From assembly GCF_017808105.1 (NCBI RefSeq), contig NZ_JADBHF010000008.1, positions 62,001 through 126,000 on the forward strand: a stretch of DNA of 64,000 bases. Reading direction: 5' to 3'. Made by a program: the position numbers and the translations under genes. Below are positions 17,888-27,769 of this stretch, in pieces (the stretch's first letter is position 1; each line of letters begins with the position of its first letter). Source of the DNA: Brevibacterium renqingii. Its GTDB lineage: Bacteria > Actinomycetota > Actinomycetes > Actinomycetales > Brevibacteriaceae. Under the pieces are notes generated by a model. That model worked only from the letters and a program-made list of their open reading frames with translations. It made no database searches and was not told the DNA's origin.

Positions 17888-19363
17888 ATGGCTGGTGCAT
17901 CCACCCCAAGCAGCTATTCCACCACCTCTCCGGTGAAGGCCACCGCCTCCGTGCTGGTGCTGGGAGCAGCGGATTCGACAGTGCTCGGACTCGAGGGGGC
18001 GAAGGCGGTGCAGAAGGCACTCGACGACGCGGCACGAGCCATCGGCTTCACCGGTTCGGCCGGAACCACCGCCCGCGTTCCCGCCCCGAAGGGAGTCTCC
18101 GCCGAATCGGTCATGCTTGTGGGTCTCGGAGACTTCAATGCCTCCTCCGAGGATGCCGCCGGCAATCACGAGGCCCTGCGCCGAGGCGCCGGCTCCGCTC
18201 TGCGTGCCCTCGACGGCGCCGACTCGGTCGCTCTCGCGCTTCCGGCCGCGACACCTGCCGAGGTCGAAGCGGTCACCGTGGGCGCAGCTCTCGGTGCCTA
18301 CCGCTTCCTCGAATACCGCAGCGAGGGCAAGACTCCGGGCGACGTCACCGTCCTCGGCCCCAAGGGCAAGTCCTTCACCGCCGCTCACGATTCCGGCGCC
18401 GTCATCGCCGCCGCGACGAACCGAGCGCGCGATCTGGTCAACACTCCCCCGCTCGACCTCTATCCGGAGTCCTACGCCGAGATCGTGAGGTCCCAGGCCA
18501 AGGACCGCAAGCTCCGGGTCACCGTCCTCGGTGAGAAGGAGCTCAAGGCGGGAGGCTACGGCGGCATCATCGGAGTCGGACAGGGATCCACCCGCGGGCC
18601 GCGACTCGTCAAGGTCGAATATGCGCCGAAGGGAGCCAAGCGCCACCTGGGATTCGTCGGCAAGGGCATCACCTTCGACTCCGGAGGCATCTCCCTCAAA
18701 CCAGCGAAGAGCATGGAGGACATGAAGTCCGACATGGCCGGGTCCGCCGCAGTCGTCCAGGCTCTCTTCGGCATCGCCGACCTCGGCCTGCCGGTACGCG
18801 TCACCGCCTGGCTGCCTCTGGCGGAGAACATGCCCGGTTCCTCTGCACAACGTCCCAGCGATGTCCTGACGATGCGCAGCGGCAAGAGGGTCGAGGTGAC
18901 GAACACCGACGCCGAGGGACGCCTGGTGCTCGCTGACGCCCTCGCCGACGCCGACGCCGAGAAGCCCGATCTGCTCATCGACGTGGCCACGCTGACCGGA
19001 GCCCAGATCGTCGCCCTCGGCGAACGCACCAGCGGCGTCATGGGTGCAGAGGCCGCCCGCGAGGAGGTCATCGCCTCGGCGGCGGTGGCGGGAGAGAGCA
19101 TGTGGGCGATGCCGATCCCGGAGGAGATGCTCTCGGGCTTCGACTCCACCGCGGCAGATCTGACGAACTCGGGGCCACGCTCGGGCGGCATGCTCGCCGC
19201 CGCCGCGTTCCTCCGCGAGTTCGTCGGCGACGACACGAACTGGGCGCACATCGACATCGCGGGGCCGAGCTTCAACTCGTCCTCGGCCTTCGGCTACACC
19301 CCGAAGGCGGCCACCGGTGCCGCTGTGCGCACGCTCATCCAGATTGCGAAGACGCAAGGCTGA
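17888..19363 (+). CDS. pepA: Leucyl aminopeptidase (M17)
   Basis: PepA is a hexameric two-metal aminopeptidase that removes N-terminal residues from peptides in the cytosol. The 491-residue protein ends with the M17 catalytic domain: VGKGITFDSGGISLKP and MKSDMAGSAAV carry metal-binding Lys and Asp residues, and the family signature NTDAEGRL is at 339-346. AAAGG lies seven bases before the ATG at 17888. M. tuberculosis PepB (Rv2213) sits in the same place ahead of the lipoyl enzyme genes. No dedicated regulator is adjacent. Confidence 0.95.
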   Translation: MAGASTPSSYSTTSPVKATASVLVLGAADSTVLGLEGAKAVQKALDDAARAIGFTGSAGTTARVPAPKGVSAESVMLVGLGDFNASSEDAAGNHEALRRGAGSALRALDGADSVALALPAATPAEVEAVTVGAALGAYRFLEYRSEGKTPGDVTVLGPKGKSFTAAHDSGAVIAAATNRARDLVNTPPLDLYPESYAEIVRSQAKDRKLRVTVLGEKELKAGGYGGIIGVGQGSTRGPRLVKVEYAPKGAKRHLGFVGKGITFDSGGISLKPAKSMEDMKSDMAGSAAVVQALFGIADLGLPVRVTAWLPLAENMPGSSAQRPSDVLTMRSGKRVEVTNTDAEGRLVLADALADADAEKPDLLIDVATLTGAQIVALGERTSGVMGAEAAREEVIASAAVAGESMWAMPIPEEMLSGFDSTAADLTNSGPRSGGMLAAAAFLREFVGDDTNWAHIDIAGPSFNSSSAFGYTPKAATGAAVRTLIQIAKTQG

Positions 19364-19515
19364 GCATCCGATTCTACACGCTGTCGACACGGACGTGATC
19401 ATGACCACCTGTGTCCAATCAGACAGCATTTCCTTTCGCCCCCGGCGAGAAAAGTGGAAAGATAAGACAGAAAGCTGCTTACCGCAGGCTTATTCACAGC
19501 TACGAGGAGTAATCC

Positions 19516-20904
19516 GTGAGTGATTCATTGACCTACGACCTTGTCGTTCTGGGAGGCGGAACAGGTGGCTATGCCGCTGCTCTGCGAGCCGCAGAGCTCG
19601 ACATGAAGGTCGCATTGATCGAACGCGACAAGGTCGGCGGCACGTGCCTGCACCGTGGCTGCGTGCCGACCAAGGCGTTCCTGCACGCGGCCGAAGTCGC
19701 CGACTCCGCCAAGAGCTCGGAAACCTTCGGCGTCGAAGCCGAGTTCAAGGGCATCGACATCACGAAGGTGCTCGAGTACAAGGACGGCGTCATCTCCCGC
19801 AACTACAAAGGTCTGCAGGGACTGGTCAAGGCTCGCGGCATCGACACGTACTTCGGAACCGGCAAGCTCGTCGGCAAGGACTCCGTCGAGGTCGCCGGCG
19901 AGGACGGCAACCACACCGTCACGGGCACGAACGTGCTGCTGTCGACCGGTTCGACATCGAAGACGATCGGACTCGAGATCACCGATCGCGTGATCACGAG
20001 CACCGAGGCACTGCAGCTGGACAAGGTGCCCGGCTCGGCGATCGTCCTCGGCGGCGGCGTCATCGGCGTCGAGTTCGCCAGCGTGTGGAACTCCTTCGGA
20101 GCCGACGTCACCATCGTCGAGGGTCTCAAGCACCTCGTCGCGAACGAGGACGAGACGATCTCGAAGAACCTCGAGCGCGCCTTCAAGAAGCGCAAGATCG
20201 GCTTCAAGCTCGGTGTCATGTTCAAGAGCGTCGAAGAGACCGCCGACGGCGTCAAGGTCACTCTTGAAGACGGTTCGACCCTCGAAGCCGAGTACCTCCT
20301 CGTCGCTGTGGGCCGCGGTCCCGTCACAGAGGGCTTCGGCTTCGAAGAGCAGGGCATTCCGATGGAGCGGGGATTCGTCCTGGCCAACGAGCGCCTGCAC
20401 ACCGGCGTCGGCAACATCTACGCCTGTGGCGACATCGTCCCGGGGCTCCAGCTCGCGCACCGCGCATTCGGGCAGGGCATCTTCATCGCCGAGGAGATCG
20501 CCGGGCTCAACCCCGTTCCCGTCCTGGAGAGCGGCATCCCCCGCGTCACCTACTGCGAACCGGAGATCTTCTCCGTCGGACTCTCCTCTGCTCAGGCCGA
20601 GGAGAAGTACGGCAAGGACAAGGTCGAATCGCTCGAGTACAACCTCGGCGGCAACGGCAAGTCGGTCATCCTCAACACAAGCGGACTGATCAAGGTCATC
20701 CGCGAGAAGGACGGACCCGTCGTCGGCGTGCACGGCATCGGCGCCCGCCTCAGTGAGCAGGCCGGTGAAGCCCAGCTCATCGTCAACTGGGAGGCCTTCC
20801 CCGAGGAAGTGGCGCAACTCATTCATGCCCACCCGACGCAGAATGAAGCCATCGGCGAGGCCCACCTGGCCCTGGCCGGAAAACCCCTGCACTTCCATTC
20901 ATAA
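19516..20904 (+). CDS. lpdA: Dihydrolipoyl dehydrogenase (E3)
   Basis: E3 reoxidises dihydrolipoamide on 2-oxoacid dehydrogenase complexes and makes NADH. The 462-residue flavoprotein starts with the FAD motif VVLGGGTGGYAAA. The redox disulfide is GGTCLHRGC (C44, C49), and the NAD motif is LGGGVIGVEFASV near residue 177. The C-terminal HPTQNEAIGEAH carries the acid-base His. The GTG start at 19516 has GAGGAG about seven bases upstream. It is 21 bases ahead of sucB and so shares an operon with its E2 partner. In M. tuberculosis lpdC is unlinked, so this pairing is informative. Confidence 0.95.
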   Translation: MSDSLTYDLVVLGGGTGGYAAALRAAELDMKVALIERDKVGGTCLHRGCVPTKAFLHAAEVADSAKSSETFGVEAEFKGIDITKVLEYKDGVISRNYKGLQGLVKARGIDTYFGTGKLVGKDSVEVAGEDGNHTVTGTNVLLSTGSTSKTIGLEITDRVITSTEALQLDKVPGSAIVLGGGVIGVEFASVWNSFGADVTIVEGLKHLVANEDETISKNLERAFKKRKIGFKLGVMFKSVEETADGVKVTLEDGSTLEAEYLLVAVGRGPVTEGFGFEEQGIPMERGFVLANERLHTGVGNIYACGDIVPGLQLAHRAFGQGIFIAEEIAGLNPVPVLESGIPRVTYCEPEIFSVGLSSAQAEEKYGKDKVESLEYNLGGNGKSVILNTSGLIKVIREKDGPVVGVHGIGARLSEQAGEAQLIVNWEAFPEEVAQLIHAHPTQNEAIGEAHLALAGKPLHFHS

Positions 20905-20925
20905 GATCCGAGGAGACGAATACTC

Positions 20926-22776
20926 ATGTCGAATTCCGTTCAGATGCCGGCTCTCGGAGAGTCGGTCACCGAGGGCACGGTCACTCGCTGGCTCAAGTCC
21001 GTCGGCGACGAAGTCGAGGTAGACGAGCCTTTGCTCGAGGTGTCGACCGACAAGGTCGACACTGAGATCCCCAGCCCCTATGCGGGAACTCTCGAGAAGA
21101 TCCTGGCCGACGAGGACGATGTCGTCGAAGTCGGCGGAGATCTCGCCTACATCGGCGATGGCAGCGGCTCAGATTCCGAGGAGTCTGCGCCCGCGGCCGA
21201 ACCGGCCGAGGAGACCGCTTCGTCCGAGGACTCCGCGTCCGCGGAGCCTGCTGCGGCCGAAGAGCAGGAAGAGGCACCGGCCGATTCCTCGTCCGGCTCC
21301 GAATCCGCGCCTGCTGCCTCTCAGTCATCAGATGAGGGCACCGAGATCACGATGCCCGCACTCGGTGAGTCCGTCACCGAAGGCACCGTGACCCGCTGGC
21401 TCAAGGAGGTCGGTGAGGAGGTCGAGGTCGACGAACCGCTGCTCGAGGTCTCGACCGACAAGGTCGACACCGAGGTGCCCTCCCCCGTCGCCGGAACCGT
21501 TCAGGCGCACCTGGCCGAAGAGGACGAGACTGTCGAGGTCGGCGCACCTCTGGCTCGCGTCGGTTCGGGTGCTCCCGCTGCGGAATCATCCGCCGCGGAG
21601 GAAGCACCTGCGGAGGAGGCTCCAGCCGAGGAAGCACCCGCGGCCGAGGAGGCACCGAAGGAAGAGGCTCCCGCCGAGAAGGCTCCGGAGGCTCCGAAGC
21701 AGGAAGCCCCCAAGGAGGAGGCCGCCCCGAAGCCGGCACAGACTGCATCCGCGCAGTCCGCATCGGCCGCACAGGCCGAGGAGCCTGTCGAATCGACGAC
21801 TGCTCCGGCTTCCGGTGCCGCCGACACCGTGGGCGAGAACGCTGCATATGTGACCCCGCTCGTGCGCCGCATGGCACGCGAGAAGGGCGTCGACCTCTCG
21901 CAGGTCACCGGCACCGGTGTCGGTGGTCGCATCCGCAAGCAGGACGTCGAGACCGCGGCCAAGAACGGTCCGGCGGCAGGATCTGCCGCAGCCGCACCCG
22001 CCGGTGCATCCAAGGCTCCGTTCAAGGTCGAGATCCCCGAGGAAGTCGCCAAGCTGCGCGGCACCACGGAGAAGGCCTCGCGAATCCGCCAGACCATCGC
22101 GAAGCGCATGAGCGAGTCCCTCGAGGTCTCGGCCCAGCTGACGCAGGTCGTCGAGGTCGATATGTCCCGCGTCGTCAAACTGCGCAAGGCCAACAAAGAG
22201 GCATTCCAGGCCAAGCACGGTTCGAAGCTGACGTATCTGCCGTTCTTCGCCAAGGCCATCGTCGAGGCACTCCAGGTGCACCCGAAGGTCAATGCTCAGT
22301 ACGACCTCGAATCGCAGCAGATCACCTACTTCGATCACGAACACCTCGCTGTCGCCGTGGACACCCCCCGCGGCCTGCTGGTGCCCGTGGTCAAGGACGC
22401 CGGTGATCTCAGCGTCGCCGGGCTGGCCAAGGCGATCGATGACGTTGCCGATCGCACCCGCAACAACAAGATCGGACCGGACGAGCTCTCCGGCGGAACC
22501 TTCACCGTGACGAACATCGGTTCCGTGGGAGCGCTGTTCGATACGCCGATCATCAACCAGCCGCAGATGGGCATCCTCGGCACGGGCGCCATCGTCCGTC
22601 GCCCCATCGTCGTGCAGACAGCCGATGGAGACGAGTCGATCGCCGTGCGCGACATGGTCTACCTGCCGTTGACCTACAATCACCAGCTGGTCGACGGCGC
22701 AGATGCGGGACGCTTCCTGCAGACGATCAAGGCGCGTCTGGAAGAGGGCAACTTCGAGGCCGATCTCGACCTCTGA
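20926..22776 (+). CDS. sucB: Dihydrolipoamide acyltransferase E2 (2-oxoglutarate/pyruvate dehydrogenase)
   Basis: This E2 core carries the swinging lipoyl arms that link E1 and E3. The 616-residue protein has two lipoyl domains with lipoylated lysines K43 and K179 in STDKVDTE. Ala/Pro/Glu-rich linkers separate the domains. A peripheral subunit-binding domain spans about 307-345 ([17 protein letters not shown]). The acyltransferase domain ends in [13 protein letters not shown]. tuberculosis DlaT (Rv2215) occupies the same place and serves both pyruvate and 2-oxoglutarate dehydrogenases, so this protein may do the same with AceE at 53 kb. GAGGAG precedes the ATG. Confidence 0.92.
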   Translation: MSNSVQMPALGESVTEGTVTRWLKSVGDEVEVDEPLLEVSTDKVDTEIPSPYAGTLEKILADEDDVVEVGGDLAYIGDGSGSDSEESAPAAEPAEETASSEDSASAEPAAAEEQEEAPADSSSGSESAPAASQSSDEGTEITMPALGESVTEGTVTRWLKEVGEEVEVDEPLLEVSTDKVDTEVPSPVAGTVQAHLAEEDETVEVGAPLARVGSGAPAAESSAAEEAPAEEAPAEEAPAAEEAPKEEAPAEKAPEAPKQEAPKEEAAPKPAQTASAQSASAAQAEEPVESTTAPASGAADTVGENAAYVTPLVRRMAREKGVDLSQVTGTGVGGRIRKQDVETAAKNGPAAGSAAAAPAGASKAPFKVEIPEEVAKLRGTTEKASRIRQTIAKRMSESLEVSAQLTQVVEVDMSRVVKLRKANKEAFQAKHGSKLTYLPFFAKAIVEALQVHPKVNAQYDLESQQITYFDHEHLAVAVDTPRGLLVPVVKDAGDLSVAGLAKAIDDVADRTRNNKIGPDELSGGTFTVTNIGSVGALFDTPIINQPQMGILGTGAIVRRPIVVQTADGDESIAVRDMVYLPLTYNHQLVDGADAGRFLQTIKARLEEGNFEADLDL

Positions 22777-22799
22777 GTCAGTCTCCCCATCCAGCCCTG

Positions 22800-22831
22800 C
22801 GAGGGGCCGACCGTTTCCGGTCGGCCCCTCG
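22800..22831. terminator. Bidirectional hairpin between sucB and the kinase-like gene
   Basis: CGAGGGGCCGACC pairs perfectly with its inverse around GTTTCC. It lies 23 bases after sucB and directly abuts the end of the convergent gene, so it can serve both. Confidence 0.85.
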
Positions 22832-22833
22832 GG

Positions 22834-24243
22834 TCATTCACGGCCCGTCTCGATGACCTGTTCGACCTTCCACTGCCCGTCGAGTCTCTTGAGTTCGAAC
22901 TCCACAGCCAGAGGATCGAATTCCTCAAGAGACCGGCCGCTGCCGGCCGACGAGTGCATCTGTGCAGTGGCCACGATCCGGTCCTCTCCCGCTTTGATCA
23001 CATCGACCTCGTCGATTCGGATGGCGTAGTCGGAACCGGCGAAGTCCAGGGGATCGATGAGTTCGTCTGCAGCGGCTGCGGCGGATCCGGGCACGGTCAG
23101 CACTTGCAGGGCGGCCTCGTCACCGTCGCTGAGGGCTTCGGCACGAGCGGAGCAGAGCTCTTGGAGCACGCGCGCCACCTCGTCTTCATCCTCGGGCATC
23201 CCGTCTGTCTCACCGGCACCGGTGCCCTCACGAGGAGGCTCTGTCCGGTAGTCAGCCGCCTGCCTGTTCGACGATTCGCCTGCCCCGGCATCCGCTCCCG
23301 GCCACGAGCCCCACAGCACGGCACCACCGCACAGTGTCAGACAGACGGCCCCGATGACCAGCGGACGACCGGAGCGGGCACCCCTCATGCGCACGAACCC
23401 GGCTCTGACTGCCTCCCTGAGAGCTGATGGAGACCAACGTCCGAGGCGGGACTGCCTTCGCCGATGACGTCGGCGGAGCCGCGGACGCCGGCTGGCAGCA
23501 CGAAGTGTCTCGGCCGCCGAAGCCGCCACGGCCTCCGATGCCGCTGAGGCATCGCTGCGGCTTCGCACGTGTCCCGAGGCGGCACGCAGCCGAGCAGTCA
23601 GAGCGGCCTCGGGATCGAATTCCCGCTCGGCAGGCACGAGCGGAAGCGGCGCAGGCTCAGCCAGCAATCGCATCGACTCAGCCATTTCGGCGAGGGCCGA
23701 TGACAGTCCGGTGTCGGAAGACGATTCTGTGAGAAATTCGCCGACCACCGATCGCAGTGCCGGTGAGGAATCGGCCAGCGCCAGGTTGACGGGGAGCAGG
23801 CAGGAGGACCAGGAGCTGCCGTGGCCGGCGTGGTAGAGCATCTCGCCCATCGCCCGCCGCGCTGAGGTCGCCAGCGGTGCCGAGACGCCGGGGATGAGGA
23901 CCGGACGGCCCCGCGCATCGAGTCCGAAGGCTTTGAGCGTCAGGCGATCCTCGGGAACGGTGCAGTCCCGGAGCGCGGAGGCGATGCCGAGGAAGAGGGT
24001 GCACAGTTCCCCTTCGGTCAGACCCTGATAGGCCCGCACGACGTCGAGGACCAGTCCCCCGGGCGCCGCGGGGACGAGCAGCAGAGACGTCCGACCGGTC
24101 GGCAGATCCACCTCCGCTGAGCCCAGTGCTCGGGGACTTACCGCATCGAAACCGCGGTGGTCGATCCCCCACGCGCTCTCACCATCGGGACCGAGCACCC
24201 GATGGATGTCATCCGCGATCGTTGCCTGGAATTCCCATGTCAT
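22834..24243 (-). CDS. Membrane-anchored protein with a kinase-like N-terminal region, unknown function
   Basis: I do not recognise a named family. The 469-residue protein has a cytoplasmic region (1-200) whose order of motifs recalls the C-lobe of a protein kinase (GELCTLFLGIASALRDC, then LKAFGLDARGRPVLI) but lacks the HRD and DFG residues. An Arg-rich patch follows at 252-268. One membrane helix is at about 293-314, then an acidic linker and an outside domain (about 345-465) that looks like a small alpha/beta fold. This order resembles regulators with an external sensor domain, but the role is inference. It stands alone, convergent with sucB and divergent from lipB. Confidence 0.6.
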   Translation of the reverse strand: MTWEFQATIADDIHRVLGPDGESAWGIDHRGFDAVSPRALGSAEVDLPTGRTSLLLVPAAPGGLVLDVVRAYQGLTEGELCTLFLGIASALRDCTVPEDRLTLKAFGLDARGRPVLIPGVSAPLATSARRAMGEMLYHAGHGSSWSSCLLPVNLALADSSPALRSVVGEFLTESSSDTGLSSALAEMAESMRLLAEPAPLPLVPAEREFDPEAALTARLRAASGHVRSRSDASAASEAVAASAAETLRAASRRPRLRRRHRRRQSRLGRWSPSALREAVRAGFVRMRGARSGRPLVIGAVCLTLCGGAVLWGSWPGADAGAGESSNRQAADYRTEPPREGTGAGETDGMPEDEDEVARVLQELCSARAEALSDGDEAALQVLTVPGSAAAAADELIDPLDFAGSDYAIRIDEVDVIKAGEDRIVATAQMHSSAGSGRSLEEFDPLAVEFELKRLDGQWKVEQVIETGRE

Positions 24244-24365
24244 CGTTCGTCATCTCCATTGATGATGTTTGGATGCATTTGATGCTTATCAATAGTGGTC
24301 GCATCACGGAAGCATGTCAATAGCAGGGCTCCGACGAATGGCGTCGAGGGTCATCTCCGGGCAAA

Positions 24366-24394
24366 TTGAACCCTCGCGGCAAGAGTCATAGTGT
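24366..24394 (+). promoter_or_regulatory. Candidate lipB promoter
   Basis: TTGAAC (24366-24371) and TAGTGT (24389-24394) are separated by 17 bases. The start codon begins six bases after the -10, so the transcript would be leaderless. Confidence 0.55.
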
Positions 24395-24400
24395 GGTGAT

Positions 24401-25039
24401 ATGCCCCTGGCCACAGAGAAGCTCGGGTTCGCCCCTGTCCTTTCGGACTATCGGCAGACCTGGGACATGCAGAAGAGATATCACGAAGAAGTGCTCGCAG
24501 GAAAACGCGAATCGACGATCCTGCTGCTCGAGCATTCCCCGGTCTACACAGCCGGCAAACGGACCGAGGATGACGAGCGGCCCAACGACGGCACCGCGGT
24601 CATCGACGTCGACCGCGGCGGGAAGATCACTTGGCACGGCCCCGGACAGCTCGTCGCCTATTTCATCTACCGGCTCAACGACCCGAAAGAGGTTCGCCTC
24701 TTCGTCTCCCAGCTCGAGGACGCGATGATCGCCCTGCTTGCGGAGTACGGCATCGATGCCACGACGATCGAAGGCCGCGCCGGCGTCTGGCTCGTCGGCG
24801 ACGGGTTTCGCCGCGACCGCAAGATCGGGGCCATCGGCATCCGCATCCACGAGGGAGTGACGATGCACGGTCTGGCCCTCAACTGCAGCAATGAACTCGG
24901 CGCCTACGAGAACATCATCCCGTGTGGGATCACTGACGCCGACACAACTTCCATCAGTGCCGAACTCGGACGGACGGTGACGCCGGAGGATACGGCGGCA
25001 CGACTGGACGAGATCCTGCACGAGACCATCACCGCCTAG
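24401..25039 (+). CDS. lipB: Lipoyl(octanoyl) transferase
   Basis: LipB moves octanoate from acyl carrier protein to the target lysine of lipoyl domains, the first step of lipoate assembly. The 212-residue protein shows [16 protein letters not shown], the catalytic Lys 141 in RKIGAIGIR and the catalytic Cys 175 in CGITD. It is 10 bases ahead of lipA, so octanoyl transfer and sulfur insertion are co-expressed. The likely substrate domains are encoded just upstream in sucB. AcpP at 59 kb would supply the octanoyl carrier. A promoter-like pair just before the ATG suggests a leaderless message. Confidence 0.95.
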   Translation: MPLATEKLGFAPVLSDYRQTWDMQKRYHEEVLAGKRESTILLLEHSPVYTAGKRTEDDERPNDGTAVIDVDRGGKITWHGPGQLVAYFIYRLNDPKEVRLFVSQLEDAMIALLAEYGIDATTIEGRAGVWLVGDGFRRDRKIGAIGIRIHEGVTMHGLALNCSNELGAYENIIPCGITDADTTSISAELGRTVTPEDTAARLDEILHETITA

Positions 25040-25049
25040 GAGAACTCAG

Positions 25050-26102
25050 ATGACGATTGCACCAGAAGGCCGCCGGATGCTGCGGGTCGAGGCCCGCAAC
25101 TCCGAAACCCCGATCGAGGACAAGCCCGCTTGGATCAAGGCGAAGGCACATATCGGCCCGGAGTACACCTCCCTGAAGTCGCTCGTGCGAAAGCAGGACC
25201 TGCACACCGTATGCGAAGAGGCCGGCTGCCCGAATATCTTCGAATGCTGGGAGGATCGCGAGGCCACGTTCCTCATCGGCGGCGAACAGTGCACCCGTCG
25301 CTGTGACTTCTGCCAGATCGATACGGGCAAACCGGCGGATTTCGACGCGGATGAGCCCCGCCGTGTGGCCGCCTCGGTGGCGGAGATGGGTCTGCGCTAC
25401 TCGACGATCACCGGCGTCGCTCGCGACGATCTCGAGGACGGCGGTGCCTGGCTCTACGCCGAGACCGTGCGCCAGATCCACGATCTCGAATACATCGATG
25501 GTCGCGGCACAGGAGTCGAGCTGCTCATTCCCGACTTCAATGCGAAGCCGGATCAGCTGGCCGAGGTCTTCTCCTCCCGGCCCGAGGTGCTCGCCCACAA
25601 CGTGGAGACGGTGCCGCGCATCTTCAAGCGGATCCGACCGGCCTTCCGCTATGAGCGCTCGCTGTCCGTGATCACCCAGGCCCGCGAGGCCGGGCTGGTG
25701 ACGAAGTCGAACCTCATCCTCGGCATGGGCGAGACGAACGAGGAGATCATCGACGCGTTGCAGGATCTTCACGACGCCGGCTGCGACCTCATCACCATCA
25801 CCCAGTATCTGCGCCCCTCCCCGCGGCACCATCCCGTCACCCGATGGGTCAAGCCCGCGGACTTCGTCATGCTGCGCGATGCCGCCGAGGACATCGGCTT
25901 CCTCGGTGTGATGTCCGGGCCACTTGTGCGTTCGTCCTACCGAGCAGGCCGTCTGTGGGCGACCGCGATGCGCCGCCGCGGGGAGCCGATCCCCTCACAC
26001 TTGGCGCATCTGGACAAGCACACTCCCGCCAAACAGGAGGCCCAGGCCGTTGTTGATACCTTCGGCCCCGGCGAAGAGGTAGACTTGACTGCTGAGCAAT
26101 GA
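25050..26102 (+). CDS. lipA: Lipoyl synthase
   Basis: LipA is a radical SAM enzyme that inserts two sulfur atoms into the octanoyl chain. The 350-residue protein has both cluster sites. The auxiliary cluster Cys are C55, C60 and C66 ([12 protein letters not shown]). The SAM-binding cluster is CTRRCDFC with C81, C85 and C88. The C-terminal region has the family pattern RSSYRAG, whose Ser is the usual extra cluster ligand. AGGAG precedes the ATG by six bases. It is the second gene of lipBA and is followed after 55 bases by the DUF4191 gene. Confidence 0.97.
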   Translation: MTIAPEGRRMLRVEARNSETPIEDKPAWIKAKAHIGPEYTSLKSLVRKQDLHTVCEEAGCPNIFECWEDREATFLIGGEQCTRRCDFCQIDTGKPADFDADEPRRVAASVAEMGLRYSTITGVARDDLEDGGAWLYAETVRQIHDLEYIDGRGTGVELLIPDFNAKPDQLAEVFSSRPEVLAHNVETVPRIFKRIRPAFRYERSLSVITQAREAGLVTKSNLILGMGETNEEIIDALQDLHDAGCDLITITQYLRPSPRHHPVTRWVKPADFVMLRDAAEDIGFLGVMSGPLVRSSYRAGRLWATAMRRRGEPIPSHLAHLDKHTPAKQEAQAVVDTFGPGEEVDLTAEQ

Positions 26103-26157
26103 AGGCGACCGTCACCGCATGACGGCGTCGCAACGCCCTTCAAGAGCAAGTGAGAGA

Positions 26158-26889
26158 ATGAGCGAAGAACCGCGTAAGGGACTTTTCCGGCGCAAGCCCA
26201 AGGATCCGAACAAGAAGCCCGGTCGCCTGGCGCAGATGCGTCAGGTCTACGAGCTGTCCGCCAAGCACAACAAGGCGACACCATGGCTGCTGGCCGCAGC
26301 TGTGCTCGGGTGCACGGCCCTCGGAGTCGGTGCCGGCTTCGTGTTCGGCGGGATGATCTTCACGACGATCCTCGGTCTCATGGTCGGCATCCTGCTGGGC
26401 ATGTTCATGCTCGGCCGCTTCGCCGAGACCGCCGCCTTCGCTCAGATGGACGGTCAGCCCGGGGCATTCGGCGCTGTCCTCAACACCGCTCGCCGCGGTT
26501 ACCTCATGGACGACAAGCCGATCGCCATCGACCCGAAGAGCCGTGATCTCGTCTTCCGTTCGACCGGTCGCTCCGGAGTGGTGCTGCTCAGCGAAGGACC
26601 GAAGGGACGCAGCGCGAAGCTGCTGGCCAAGGAGAAGAAGCGGCACGAACGCATTCTGCCGAACGTTCCGATCCACACCTTCCAGGGCGGAAAGGAAGAG
26701 GGCCAGCTGACGATGAAGCAGGTCGTTCCGACTGTGCAGAAGCTGCCGCGCAAGCTCAACCGCGCCGAGGTGCTCGCCGTGCGCAACCGTCTGGCGGCGC
26801 TGGGCACCCAGGGATCGCGTCCCCCGATCCCGAAGGGCATCGACCCGAACAAGGCCCGACCGAATCACAAAGCCATGCGCGGACGCTGA
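26158..26889 (+). CDS. DUF4191 family membrane protein
   Basis: This 243-residue protein belongs to a conserved actinobacterial family without an assigned role. A basic N-terminus (RRKPKDPNKKPGRLAQMRQVY) leads to two close membrane helices around residues 41-60 and 62-85. A hydrophilic domain of about 150 residues follows, containing FRSTGRSGVVLLSEGP and a basic tail. M. tuberculosis Rv2219 lies in the same position after lipA. I choose the ATG at 26158; the frame is open further upstream but without a binding site. It ends before a strong hairpin. Confidence 0.85.
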   Translation: MSEEPRKGLFRRKPKDPNKKPGRLAQMRQVYELSAKHNKATPWLLAAAVLGCTALGVGAGFVFGGMIFTTILGLMVGILLGMFMLGRFAETAAFAQMDGQPGAFGAVLNTARRGYLMDDKPIAIDPKSRDLVFRSTGRSGVVLLSEGPKGRSAKLLAKEKKRHERILPNVPIHTFQGGKEEGQLTMKQVVPTVQKLPRKLNRAEVLAVRNRLAALGTQGSRPPIPKGIDPNKARPNHKAMRGR

Positions 26890-26931
26890 TCGACTGCAGC
26901 TGCTCCTCCCGGCACTGCCCCACTCGGCAGG

Positions 26932-26964
26932 AGGGCGCCGACTCCACGTGAGTCGGCGCCCTTT
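26932..26964 (+). terminator. Hairpin after the lipBA-DUF4191 run
   Basis: AGGGCGCCGACTC pairs with GAGTCGGCGCCCT around five bases and is followed by TTT. It starts 43 bases after the DUF4191 stop. Confidence 0.85.
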
Positions 26965-26988
26965 GCATATGCGTTACACGTTTCGCCC

Positions 26989-27050
26989 CCATCACGCACC
27001 GCCAGTGGCACCTCCTACCGTCTGCCCACCATCACGCACCGCCCGTGGCA
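26989..27050. repeat. Two near-identical 22-base copies, period 40
   Basis: CCATCACGCACCGCCAGTGGCA at 26989-27010 recurs at 27029-27050 with a single A-to-C change. The interval 26965-27187 has no gene. The copies lie downstream of both convergent genes. Confidence 0.65.
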
Positions 27051-27187
27051 GGTCATCGCGGTGCAACAGGAGGGTATGCCGCTGGTGAGTAGGGATGCAC
27101 AGTCGGCGAAGACGGGGTCCACATCCCGTGCGAATGATCTCTGCGTCGTGGTTGAGGCGGCTCAGCCGGCGTCGTGGTCGGGGTCCG

Positions 27188-27628
27188 TCAGCGGCGGAGG
27201 ATCACGGTGCCGGCGGCGAGATCGTGCAGTCCCCGATTGTCGCGGTCGAAGATGAGTGCAGGAACGACGAGCACGACGAGCAGGGCACGGATGAGGGACT
27301 TGAGCATCCCGGGAACATGGCCGTCGAGGCGGCGAACCTCGATGCCGAAGATCCGGTGGCCCACCGAGTACCCGAGCGTGCCGATGAGCAGGAAATTCTC
27401 GAGGGCGAACAGTCCTGGGGCGATGAACGGATTCGCCGGGTCGACGAGGTTCGCGATCGCCAGGCACATCAGCCAGTCGACGAGCAGAGCGAGGATGCGC
27501 TTCCATGCCGGAGCCAGAGAATGCGAACCGGTGGCGGGCAGTCCGAGCCGTTTGCCCGGCCAGTCGCCGGCCTCCCTGTCGAACCGGGGTCCTTCCAGCC
27601 AGGAACCAAGGTCATCACGATTGATCAC
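27188..27628 (-). CDS. RDD family membrane protein
   Basis: RDD proteins are small multi-helix membrane proteins named for conserved Arg-Asp-Asp residues; some act in ion or osmotic transport, but most are unassigned. This 146-residue member has the helices in the usual order. The Arg of PAWKRILALLVDWLM starts the first helix. GTLGYSVGHRIFGIEVRR lies in the middle, and a terminal helix leads into DRDNRGLHDLAAGTVI. M. tuberculosis Rv2219A holds the same place between the DUF4191 gene and glnA1. It is divergent from glnA, so the two share the upstream region with the candidate GlnR boxes. Confidence 0.85.
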   Translation of the reverse strand: MINRDDLGSWLEGPRFDREAGDWPGKRLGLPATGSHSLAPAWKRILALLVDWLMCLAIANLVDPANPFIAPGLFALENFLLIGTLGYSVGHRIFGIEVRRLDGHVPGMLKSLIRALLVVLVVPALIFDRDNRGLHDLAAGTVILRR

Positions 27629-27666
27629 CCCACCAGCCTACGCAATCCGCCCTGAGCGGATCCTCA

Positions 27667-27693
27667 GAAACATGCCCGAAACATGGGCGTCAT
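27667..27693. promoter_or_regulatory. Candidate GlnR operator upstream of glnA
   Basis: GAAAC (27667-27671), GAAAC (27678-27682) and a weaker GTCAT (27689-27693) are spaced by six bases each. This is the half-site spacing described for GlnR boxes (GTnAC and GAAAC) in Streptomyces and Mycobacterium. It lies about 90 bases before the glnA start. GlnR itself is not in the window. Confidence 0.5.
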
Positions 27694-27769
27694 CACCGCT
27701 TCATTCGCGGGCGACTAGGATTGTTCGTGGTCAGGACAAACGGCCACCGTAACCTAACTAGGAGACTAA

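Noticed and set aside
26965-27187. Small gene downstream of the DUF4191 gene
   Set aside because: The 64-residue frame at 27061 overlaps the RDD gene, has no binding site and has shadow-like composition.
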